Origin: Limiplasma pullistercoris
GTDB lineage: Bacteria; Bacillota; Clostridia; Christensenellales; Aristaeellaceae
Direction of reading: 5' to 3'
DNA length: 12,357 nucleotides
NCBI GenBank assembly: GCA_018715165.1
Contig: DVMC01000215.1
Span: 1-12,357, forward strand
This document shows, in pieces, positions 6,530-12,357 of this stretch. A model generated the notes under the pieces. It searched no databases. It saw nothing but the letters and a program-made list of their open reading frames with translations, and had not been told where the DNA came from. The translations under genes were made by a program, and so were the position numbers. The first letter of the stretch is position 1. Every line of letters starts with the position of its first letter.

Positions 6530-6961
6530 TTACAGGCCGCGCACCTCGTCCTGCGACAGCAGGCGCACGCCCGCCTCGGTCAGGACCTTTTCCGCCTCGT
6601 CCAGCTTATCCACGCGGAAGATGATCAGCGCATGGTCGCCGGCGTTGCGCACGAAGCTGTAGAGGTATTCCACCACGATGTCGTGGCCGGAAAGCGTCTC
6701 CAGCACCTCGGCCAGTCCGCCGGGATGATCGGGCACGCTGACGGCCAGCACATCGGTAAGCTTGACGGTATAGCCGTTGTCGGAGATGAGCTTGACCGCC
6801 TTTTCGTAATCCGCCACGATGCCGCGCAGAATGCCGAAATGCGTGGTATCCGCCACGGACAGGGACACCAGGTCGATGTTATTGTCCCCAAGAAGCTTGG
6901 TAAAATGCGCCAGACGGCCGGGGGTGTTTTCGATGAACACGGAAATCTGCTTTACGTACAT
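6530..6961 (-). CDS. Tandem ACT-domain protein, probable amino-acid sensor
   Basis: The 143-residue protein is two ACT domains and little else. The first spans about residues 3-67 (YVKQISVFIENTPGRLAHFT; the NTPGRLA loop is typical of ligand binding), the second about 70-135 (VLAVSVPDHPGGLAEVLETL). ACT domains bind small ligands, usually amino acids, at dimer interfaces and regulate enzymes of amino-acid metabolism. No catalytic or DNA-binding domain is present, so it probably acts on a partner protein. Stand-alone double-ACT genes are often found with paaK and ior genes in anaerobes, as here: it starts 66 bp after paaK copy B. AAGGAGGAG lies at a good distance from the ATG at 6961. The likely ligand is an aromatic amino acid or arylpyruvate; this is inference from context. 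Confidence 0.92.
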   Translation of the reverse strand: MYVKQISVFIENTPGRLAHFTKLLGDNNIDLVSLSVADTTHFGILRGIVADYEKAVKLISDNGYTVKLTDVLAVSVPDHPGGLAEVLETLSGHDIVVEYLYSFVRNAGDHALIIFRVDKLDEAEKVLTEAGVRLLSQDEVRGL

Positions 6962-7027
6962 GGCTGGCTCCTCCTTATCTCTGGGTGGGATACGGACTGA
7001 CGGCGCCCCGGGCGGGCGCGGCGTCTG

Positions 7028-8335
7028 TTATTGCAGATGACGCCGGTCGGTCACGCGCACGGCCTTGCCCTCGCTGCGGGGCAGCGTGCCGGGCTGGCAG
7101 AGCTTGACGCTGGCATGAATCAGCGCGTGGCTGGCCAGGGAGTTGACGATCTTGCGCTCGAGCGTTTCCAGGTCGCGCACGGTGTCGCTCATCACGGAGG
7201 GAGACAGCTCCACCTGCACCTCGATGGTGTCCAGCGTGCCCACGCGGTCCACCACGATGTGGTAATGCGGCTCGATGCCCGGCACCTGAAGCAGGGCGTG
7301 CTCAATCTGCGAGGGGAACACGTTCACGCCGCGGATGATGAGCATATCGTCCGTGCGGCCCATCACGCGGCCCATGCGCACGTGGGTGCGGCCGCAGGGG
7401 CAGGGCTCGTCGGTGAGGGTACACAGGTCATGGGTGCGGTAGCGGATGAGGGGCATGCCGTGCTTGGTGAGCGTGGTGAAGGTGAGGTCGCCCTGCTCGC
7501 CGTAGGGCAGGCTCTCGCCGTCAGGACCGATGACTTCGGGCAGGAAGTGGTCCTCCCAGATGTGCATGCCGTTTTTGGCCATGCACTCCATGGCCACGCC
7601 CGGGCCCATGACCTCGCTGAGGCCGTAGACGTTGAGTGCGTCGATGCCCATCTTCTCCTCGATGCGGCGGCGCATGTCCTCGGTCCAGGGCTCGGCGCCG
7701 AAGATACCGCTCTTTAAGCGGATACGGTCCAGGGTGATGCCCTCGCGCTCCATGGCGTCGGCCAGGTTGAGCGCATAGGAAGGCGTGCAGCAAAGGGCCG
7801 TGGAGCCGAAGTCCTCCATCAGCATGAGCTGGCGAACCGTGTTGCCGCCGCTCATGGGAATGACGCTCGCGCCCACGCGCTCGGCGCCGTAGTGCGCGCC
7901 CAGGCCGCCGGTGAACAGGCCGTAGCCGTAGGCCACCTGCACGATGTCGCTCTTGCCGACGTTGGCGCAGTACATGGCGCGGGCCATGAGCTCGGCCCAG
8001 CGGTCCACATCGCCGCTGGTGTAGCCGGCCACGCTCGGCTTGCCGGTGGTGCCGCTGGAGGCATGGATGCGCACGATCTCGCTCTGGGGCACGGCAAAGA
8101 GGCCGAAGGGGTAGTTGTTGCGCAGGTCCTGCTTTTCGGTGAAGGGCAATAGGTGCAGATCCTCCACACCGTGAATGTCGTTGGGCGTGATGCCCAGCTG
8201 CTGCATCTTGTTGCGGTAGAAGGGCACGTGCTCGTATACGCGGCGTACCACGTCGCGCAGGCGCTCGTTTTGCAGGGCGCGAAGCTGCTCGCGCGGCATG
8301 GTTTCCATGGTGGGGTTCCAGTAGACTTGCTCCAT
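7028..8335 (-). CDS. paaK: Phenylacetate-CoA ligase family, copy B (downstream of iorB)
   Basis: This 435-residue adenylate-forming enzyme should convert phenylacetate or a related arylacetate, ATP and CoA to the arylacetyl-CoA, AMP and PPi. The P-loop-like A3 motif SSGTTGKP is at 93-100. The segment AYGYGLFTGGLG (135-146) is the typical phenylacetate-ligase pocket strand. YGLSEVMGPG lies at 237-246, the hinge GRTDDMLIIRGVNVFPSQ at 326-343, and the C-terminal catalytic lysine at K424 (SEGKAVRVTD). C251, H258, C312 and C314 form a CX6H plus CXC set that could hold a structural metal; this is inference. The start at 8335 follows AAGGAGAGAGG. It lies 31 bp after iorB and 66 bp before the ACT gene. 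The family is certain; the exact acid (phenyl-, hydroxyphenyl- or indoleacetate) is not. Confidence 0.95.
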   Translation of the reverse strand: MEQVYWNPTMETMPREQLRALQNERLRDVVRRVYEHVPFYRNKMQQLGITPNDIHGVEDLHLLPFTEKQDLRNNYPFGLFAVPQSEIVRIHASSGTTGKPSVAGYTSGDVDRWAELMARAMYCANVGKSDIVQVAYGYGLFTGGLGAHYGAERVGASVIPMSGGNTVRQLMLMEDFGSTALCCTPSYALNLADAMEREGITLDRIRLKSGIFGAEPWTEDMRRRIEEKMGIDALNVYGLSEVMGPGVAMECMAKNGMHIWEDHFLPEVIGPDGESLPYGEQGDLTFTTLTKHGMPLIRYRTHDLCTLTDEPCPCGRTHVRMGRVMGRTDDMLIIRGVNVFPSQIEHALLQVPGIEPHYHIVVDRVGTLDTIEVQVELSPSVMSDTVRDLETLERKIVNSLASHALIHASVKLCQPGTLPRSEGKAVRVTDRRHLQ

Positions 8336-8366
8336 GGGTCCTCTCTCCTTACACAGCGGATGTATA

Positions 8367-8945
8367 TCAGCCCATCAGGGCGCGGCCGCGCGCGAAGGCC
8401 GCCAGATTGACTTCCAGGGTTTTTTGAGGCACGCAGGCGGCGATGGCGTCCCGCCAGGCCGCTTCCTCAAAGGGCAGGTGTCGGCTGAACATACCCAGCA
8501 GCACCAGATTCAGCGCCTTCTGGCTTCCGCATTCCACCGCGATACCCAGCGCGTCGGCGCTTTCCACGCGATAGGATGCCAGGGCGGAAAGCGGGTCGTC
8601 CGGGTAGGCCGCCGCGCCGGTGATGACCGGCATGGGCAAAATATGCTGGGTGTTGACGATGGCCGTTCCGCCGGGCTTGAGATAGCACGCCGCGCGGGCG
8701 GCCTCCAGCGCCTCAAAGCTGATCAGATAGTCCGCGCCGCCCAGCGCCACCATGGGCGAATGCACGCTGTCGCCCACGCGCACATGCGTGATGACGCTGC
8801 CGCCGCGCTGGCTCATGCCATGCACCTCGCTGACCTTAACGCCGCAGTTTTCGCTCAGGGCCAAACGTCCCAGGATCTTGCTGGCCAGCAGCGTGCCCTG
8901 TCCGCCTACGCCCACGATGACCAGATCAAATGCCGCCTTGCTCAT
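8367..8945 (-). CDS. iorB: Indolepyruvate:ferredoxin oxidoreductase, beta subunit
   Basis: IorB is the smaller, gamma-domain-like subunit that pairs with IorA to decarboxylate aryl-2-oxoacids oxidatively to arylacyl-CoA with reduction of ferredoxin. The 192-residue length is normal. VGVGGQGTLLASKIL (11-25) is the family's conserved glycine-rich loop, and HGMSQRGGSV (42-51) is its second signature. The ATG at 8945-8943 overlaps the iorA stop as ATGA, so the subunits are translationally coupled and made in equal amounts. Cytoplasmic, oxygen-sensitive system. The paaK copy B gene begins 31 bp after its stop. Assignment is firm. Confidence 0.97.
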   Translation of the reverse strand: MSKAAFDLVIVGVGGQGTLLASKILGRLALSENCGVKVSEVHGMSQRGGSVITHVRVGDSVHSPMVALGGADYLISFEALEAARAACYLKPGGTAIVNTQHILPMPVITGAAAYPDDPLSALASYRVESADALGIAVECGSQKALNLVLLGMFSRHLPFEEAAWRDAIAACVPQKTLEVNLAAFARGRALMG

Positions 8946-10720
8946 ACCCTCGCCTCCCTGCCGCTCTTGATGGCCTTAAAGGGACATACCTGCGCGCACA
9001 TGCCGCAGCCGATGCACAGCGCGGGGTTGATTTCCACGAGCTTTCCATGCCGCTCAATGGCCGGGCAGCTCAGCTTCATGCACGCGCCGCAGCCCCGGCA
9101 CCCGTCGATCACGAAGGACGGCCGCGCCGTTTTATCCAGCAGCGCGCAGGGGCGGCGCGCGATGACCACGCTCACCTGCTCGTTGTCGGTAGCCTCGCGG
9201 ATGGCCTGCTCGGTGGCCTTGAGGTTGAAGGGGTCCACCACGCGCACGTCGGTCACGCCGCAGCTTTCCACCAGCTTTTCCAGATTGAGCTGGGGCGCGG
9301 GCTGGTTGTGGATGTCATAGCCGGTGGCGGGGTTTTGCTGGTGGCCCGTCATGCCGGTGATGCGGTTGTCGAGAATCACCACGGTGATGGTTTCGCGGTT
9401 GTACACCGCATCGACCAGCGAGGTGATGCCGCTGTGGATAAAGGTGCTGTCGCCCAGCACCGCCACGGTGCCGCGCGAGAACGCCTTGCCCTGCGCGCGC
9501 TCCGCGCCGCCGGCCATACCGATGCTGGCGCCCATGCATAGGCAGGCGTCCATGGCGCTCAGCGGCGGCAGCGCGGCCAGCGTATAGCAGCCGATATCGC
9601 CCATCACGCGCATGCCCAGTTTATTGAGCACATAAAACACGCCGCGATGCGGGCAGCCGGGGCACAGCACCGGCGGACGGGCCGGGATGGACGTATCCTC
9701 GCCCTGAGGCATGGGCGCGCCCAGCAGCACGCTGCGCAGCTTCTCCACGCTCAGCTCGCCCTGAATGCCGGTGAGGCTCTTGCCCTCGCAGGCGATGCCC
9801 GCGGCCAGCACCTCGCGCTCGATCAGCCCTTCCAGCTCCTCCACCACGATCAGGCGTTCCACCTTCTGGGAAAACTCACGGATCAGCTTCATGGGCAGGG
9901 GGTACACCATGCCCAGCTTGAGGGTGCTGGCGTGGGGCATGGCGTCACGCACATATTCATAGCACACGCCGCTGGTGATGATGCCCACGGACGTGTCGCG
10001 CATCTTGATGACGTTGATGGGCAGGCGGTTGGCCGCCTCGGAGAGAAACGCCTCGCGCGCCTCCACCTTGAGGTGGCGCTTGCGGGCCATGCCGGGCATC
10101 ATGACGTATTTCATGGCGTCCTTCTGGTAGGGGCGCAGGGGCACGTCCGCGCGCTCCCCGATGGCCACCACGCTGCGCGCGTGCGCCACGCGGGTGGTCA
10201 GGCGCAGGAACACCGGGGTATCCAGCTCCTCGCTCATGGTGAAGGCCAGGCGGGTAAAGGCATGGCACTCCCGGCTGTCCGACGGCTCTAGCATGGGGAT
10301 ATGGGCCGCGCGGGCATAGTAACGGCTGTCCTGCTCGTTCTGGCTGGAATGCATGGCCGGGTCGTCCGCGCAGACCACCACCAGGCCCGCGTTCACGCCC
10401 GTATAGGCCGCGGTAAAAATGGGGTCGGCGGCCACGTTCACGCCCACATGCTTCATGCAGGTCATGGCGCGCGCGCCCGCCATGGCCGCGCCGAAGGCCA
10501 CCTCCGTGGCCACCTTTTCATTGGGTGCCCACTGGCAGTCCACCTCCGGGAAGCGCGCCACGCATTCCGTGATTTCGGTGCTTGGCGTGCCGGGATAGCT
10601 CGCGGCCACGCGCAGGCCCGCTTCCCACGCGCCCTGCGCCACGGCCTCGTTGCCCAGCATCAGCCTTTCTTCCACCGGATCGGCTACGAATACGTCATCC
10701 GTGAGCATTTTTTCATCCAT
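8942..10720 (-). CDS. iorA: Indolepyruvate:ferredoxin oxidoreductase, alpha subunit
   Basis: IorA (592 residues) is the thiamine-diphosphate and iron-sulfur subunit of the arylpyruvate oxidoreductase used in aromatic amino-acid fermentation or, in reverse, reductive carboxylation. The N-terminal pyrimidine-binding part has GNEAVAQGAWEAG (23-35) and SYPGTPSTEI (41-50). A CPGCPHRG motif lies at 353-360, and the TPP/Mg block GDSTFIHSG with DNRITGMTGHQQNP spans about 423-464. Two ferredoxin clusters close the protein: C541-C544-C547-C552 (a CX2CX2CX4CP variant usual in IorA) and C569-C572-C575-C579. All ligands are present. The ATG at 10720 has GAGGAGG 9 nt upstream; this site overlaps the stop of paaK copy A, 14 bp away. 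Start at Met4 is possible but worse spaced. Certainty is high; which arylpyruvate is preferred is unknown. Confidence 0.97.
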   Translation of the reverse strand: MDEKMLTDDVFVADPVEERLMLGNEAVAQGAWEAGLRVAASYPGTPSTEITECVARFPEVDCQWAPNEKVATEVAFGAAMAGARAMTCMKHVGVNVAADPIFTAAYTGVNAGLVVVCADDPAMHSSQNEQDSRYYARAAHIPMLEPSDSRECHAFTRLAFTMSEELDTPVFLRLTTRVAHARSVVAIGERADVPLRPYQKDAMKYVMMPGMARKRHLKVEAREAFLSEAANRLPINVIKMRDTSVGIITSGVCYEYVRDAMPHASTLKLGMVYPLPMKLIREFSQKVERLIVVEELEGLIEREVLAAGIACEGKSLTGIQGELSVEKLRSVLLGAPMPQGEDTSIPARPPVLCPGCPHRGVFYVLNKLGMRVMGDIGCYTLAALPPLSAMDACLCMGASIGMAGGAERAQGKAFSRGTVAVLGDSTFIHSGITSLVDAVYNRETITVVILDNRITGMTGHQQNPATGYDIHNQPAPQLNLEKLVESCGVTDVRVVDPFNLKATEQAIREATDNEQVSVVIARRPCALLDKTARPSFVIDGCRGCGACMKLSCPAIERHGKLVEINPALCIGCGMCAQVCPFKAIKSGREARV

Positions 10721-10734
10721 TGCGTCGTTCCTCC

Positions 10735-12027
10735 TCAGCGCAGGTCCGTGACCCGCTTTGCCTTTCCTTCAAACCGTTTCAGGGTGTTGGGCGACACCAG
10801 CGTCACCTCCACATCCAGTTGCAGCACGGTCCTCAGCTGCGCGCGAATGCGGTCGCGCACCTTTTCCAGCTCGCTGTATTTTTCAAGCAGCGAGGCATCC
10901 ACCAACTCCACCTTGACCTGCAAATGGTCGGTGAAATGCTCGCGGGTAACCACGATTTCGTAATGCGGACCGATACCCGGCTGCCCCACCAGCACGCTTT
11001 CGATCTGCGAGGGGAACACGTTCACCCCGCGGATGATGAGCATGTCGTCGCTGCGGCCCTTGATTTTCTCCATGCGCAGCTGGGTGCGGCCGCAGGCGCA
11101 GGGCTCCTCGATGAGGCGGGTGATGTCGCGCGTGCGGTAGCGGATGGCGGGCTGCGCCTCCTTGGCCAAAGTGGTGAGCACCAGTTCGCCCTGCTCGCCC
11201 ATGGGCAGCACCTCGCCGGTATCGGGGTCGATGATCTCGGCCAGGAAGCAGTCCTCGTTGATGTGCATGCCGCACTTGTATTCGCACTCGCCGCTCACGC
11301 CCGGCCCCATCACTTCGGTCAGGCCGTAGTTTTCAGTGGCCAGAATGTGATAGCGGCGTTCGAGTTCGGCGCGCATCTCCTCGGTGCTGGCCTCCGCGCC
11401 AAAGAGGCCCACGCGCAGGCGGATGTCCTTGAGCGCGTCCATGCGCTCGGCCACCTCGGCCATGTAAAGGGCGTAGCTGGGCGTGGCGATCAGCACGGTG
11501 GAGCCGAAGTCGCGCATGATATTGATCTGGCGTTCGGTGTTGCCGCTAGAGATGGGGATGATGGCACACCCGATCTTCTCAAGCCCGCCGTGCAGGCCGA
11601 ACGCGCCGGTAAAGAGGGTATATCCGAAGCTGATCTGGGCGATGTCGTTTTCCGTCGCGCCGCCCGCCGTGGCGATGCGCGCGATGCACTCCGCCCAGGT
11701 ATCCAGGTCGCGCCGGGTGTAGCCGGCGGTGATGGGCTGGCCCGTGGTGCCGCTGGATGCGTGGATGCGCACCACCTCGCGCATGGGCACGGCCAGTAGT
11801 TTAAAAGGATACTGCCCGCGCAGCTCGGTCTTGGTGGTCAGGGGAATCTTTGCAATGTCCTTGAGCGTGCGGATATCCGACGGCTTCACGCCCGCCTGGA
11901 CCATCTTGTCATGATACATGGGCACATGGTCGTAGGCGTGCTGCACGCTCCACTTGAGCCGCTCCAGCTGAATCGCTTCGATCTCGCTTCTCTTTGCGCA
12001 TTCGATCTTTGGGTTCCACACCGCCAT
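10735..12027 (-). CDS. paaK: Phenylacetate-CoA ligase family, copy A (first gene of the unit)
   Basis: The second ligase of the same family, 430 residues, is clearly paralogous to copy B, with roughly half the residues alike by eye. SSGTTGQP is at 91-98, YGLTEVMGPG at 234-243, the hinge GRSDDMLIIRGVNVFPSQ at 324-341, and the catalytic lysine K422 in FEGKAKRVTD. The pocket strand reads SFGYTLFTGAFG (133-144), differing from copy B by Tyr to Phe, Gly to Thr and Gly-Leu to Ala-Phe. That suggests a different or narrower acid. The CX6H (C248, H255) and CXC (C310, C312) set is kept. The start at 12027-12025 has AAGGAG 9 nt upstream; an in-frame start at 12159 lies in the predicted promoter and can be dismissed. 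iorA follows after 14 bp. Confidence 0.95.
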   Translation of the reverse strand: MAVWNPKIECAKRSEIEAIQLERLKWSVQHAYDHVPMYHDKMVQAGVKPSDIRTLKDIAKIPLTTKTELRGQYPFKLLAVPMREVVRIHASSGTTGQPITAGYTRRDLDTWAECIARIATAGGATENDIAQISFGYTLFTGAFGLHGGLEKIGCAIIPISSGNTERQINIMRDFGSTVLIATPSYALYMAEVAERMDALKDIRLRVGLFGAEASTEEMRAELERRYHILATENYGLTEVMGPGVSGECEYKCGMHINEDCFLAEIIDPDTGEVLPMGEQGELVLTTLAKEAQPAIRYRTRDITRLIEEPCACGRTQLRMEKIKGRSDDMLIIRGVNVFPSQIESVLVGQPGIGPHYEIVVTREHFTDHLQVKVELVDASLLEKYSELEKVRDRIRAQLRTVLQLDVEVTLVSPNTLKRFEGKAKRVTDLR

Positions 12028-12059
12028 GGGGAAACGCTCCTTCCGTACTGCCTTTTTTC

Positions 12060-12113
12060 CGCGCCGCCGCCCCCTCCTGCCGGGCTGCCTCGCTACGGTT
12101 GCGGAGCGGCGCG
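12060..12113 (-). other. Possible GC-rich stem in the paaK leader
   Basis: CGCGCCGC (12113-12106) can pair with GCGGCGCG (12067-12060) in the predicted leader RNA, an 8-bp stem closing a loop of about 38 nt. It is followed by GAAAAAAGG rather than T-residues, so it is not a terminator, and I find no T-box or known riboswitch core. It may be chance in such GC-rich DNA. Confidence 0.2.
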
Positions 12114-12130
12114 CCGTGGTTTTACGAAAT

Positions 12131-12159
12131 AGTATATCACAAGCGCGGCGGAAAGCCAA
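12131..12159 (-). promoter_or_regulatory. Predicted promoter of the paaK-ior-...-coaD unit
   Basis: The minus strand reads TTGGCT (12159-12154), a 17-bp spacer, then TATACT (12136-12131), matching the sigma-A consensus at 4/6 and 5/6. A TG one base before the -10 (TGATATACT) makes it an extended -10 promoter. Transcription should start near 12124, leaving a leader of about 97 nt to the ATG at 12027. It lies just after the upstream gene's terminator and is the only convincing promoter before the ten-gene run. Confidence 0.7.
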
Positions 12160-12229
12160 GACCCGGCTGCCGCCCGATGAAAAGCCGCCTTTTTCGCGGG
12201 GGCGGACCTTATTCCGCGAAGGCGCGAAA

Positions 12230-12256
12230 AGGCCGCGGACGCAGGGTCCACGGCCT
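12230..12256 (-). terminator. Intrinsic terminator of the gene at the right edge
   Basis: On the minus strand AGGCCGTGGAC (12256-12246) pairs with GTCCGCGGCCT (12240-12230) around a CCTGC loop, with one T-G wobble, and a TTTT tract follows (12230-12227). It starts 25 bp past the stop codon of the right-edge gene and sits upstream of the next promoter. The T-run is short but the stem is strong. Confidence 0.75.
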
Positions 12257-12280
12257 CATGGGCTGATGGGTCATTCGCGC

Positions 12281-12357
12281 TTACCGCGCCCGCCGCCTGC
12301 GGACGGCATACGCCGCCGCGCACAGGCCGCCGAGGCTGACGAGCAGCAGGGCCAGCC
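12281..12357 (-). CDS. C-terminal end of a membrane or surface protein (runs off right edge)
   Basis: Only the final 24 codons and the TAA stop (12283-12281) are present. They encode a hydrophobic stretch beginning LALLLVSLGGLCAAAYAV and ending RRRRAR. A single hydrophobic helix followed by an Arg cluster at the very end is what sortase-anchored surface proteins have after their LPxTG motif. It is also compatible with the last helix of an ordinary membrane protein. The reading frame is supported by the terminator placed 25 bp after the stop codon. The identity of the protein cannot be told from this fragment. Confidence 0.55.
   Translation of the reverse strand, partial: LALLLVSLGGLCAAAYAVRRRRAR

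Noticed and set aside
5226..6662. A 478-codon plus-strand open frame
   Set aside because: It lies opposite alr, whose catalytic residues are all present, and its product is rich in His, Arg and Gly in the way shadow frames are.
6975..7027. GC hairpin in the gap between paaK copy B and the ACT gene as a terminator
   Set aside because: The stem is about 6 bp with no T-run, and a good ribosome site follows directly, so it looks like part of a continuous operon.
8334..11799. Long plus-strand open frames opposite iorB, iorA and paaK copy A
   Set aside because: Each is antisense to a gene with intact family motifs, lacks a good ribosome site and shows no domain.
12028..12124. T-box or amino-acid riboswitch in the paaK leader
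   Set aside because: The leader is too short for a T-box and I see no T-box sequence, specifier stem or terminator/antiterminator pair.
12028..12159. N-terminal extension of paaK copy A to a start at 12159
   Set aside because: The extra 44 residues are Arg-rich and unlike the family, the start lies within the predicted promoter, and AAGGAG is well placed before 12027.

Overview
The window looks like a chromosomal stretch from a GC-rich, strictly anaerobic, monoderm bacterium, most likely a clostridial Firmicute of the gut or a similar anoxic habitat. The reasons are strong AAGGAGG-type ribosome binding sites, an oxygen-sensitive ferredoxin-dependent 2-oxoacid oxidoreductase (IorAB), a multitask-type sugar ABC ATPase, and the rsmD-coaD gene pair. 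I cannot name a genus from the sequence. Every gene I can support lies on the minus strand, so the biological order runs from high to low coordinates.

Right edge (12357-12281): the last 24 codons of a gene ending in a hydrophobic helix and an Arg-rich tail, followed by a good intrinsic terminator (12256-12230). A clear promoter follows (TTGGCT, 17 bp, extended -10 TGATATACT; 12159-12131), with a leader of about 97 nt.

Main transcription unit (12027-2759): paaK copy A, iorA, iorB, paaK copy B, a double-ACT protein, alr, a membrane protein of unknown function, rsmD, coaD, and a hendecad coiled-coil protein. All gaps are 66 bp or less and several genes overlap by one to four bases, so the unit probably reads through. 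The first five genes form an aryl-acid/aromatic amino-acid module. IorAB interconverts arylpyruvates and arylacetyl-CoA with ferredoxin, the two PaaK ligases make arylacetyl-CoA from arylacetates with ATP, and the ACT protein is a plausible amino-acid sensor. The rest is housekeeping: D-alanine supply, 16S rRNA methylation and CoA synthesis. CoaD feeds the CoA pool that both PaaK and IorAB use. A 12-bp GC hairpin (2711-2742) probably ends the unit, although its T-tract is poor.

Left part (2601-461): a membrane-fusion-type adaptor and a MacB/FtsX-type permease, coupled by a GTGA overlap, with no cognate ATPase gene beside them. The adaptor leader can fold into a hairpin that covers part of its ribosome binding site. 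A 191-bp, more AT-rich spacer (270-460) then carries a perfect 15-bp palindrome and a TATAAT promoter. They lie in front of a MalK/MsmX/UgpC-type ABC ATPase that runs off the left edge.

Nothing here is a mobile element, CRISPR array, tRNA or rRNA. I see no wholly new system. The items most worth checking are the paralogous PaaK pair bracketing IorAB with different pocket motifs, the adaptor-permease pair lacking an ATPase, the RBS-covering hairpin, the 15-bp palindrome, and the 11-residue repeat protein.
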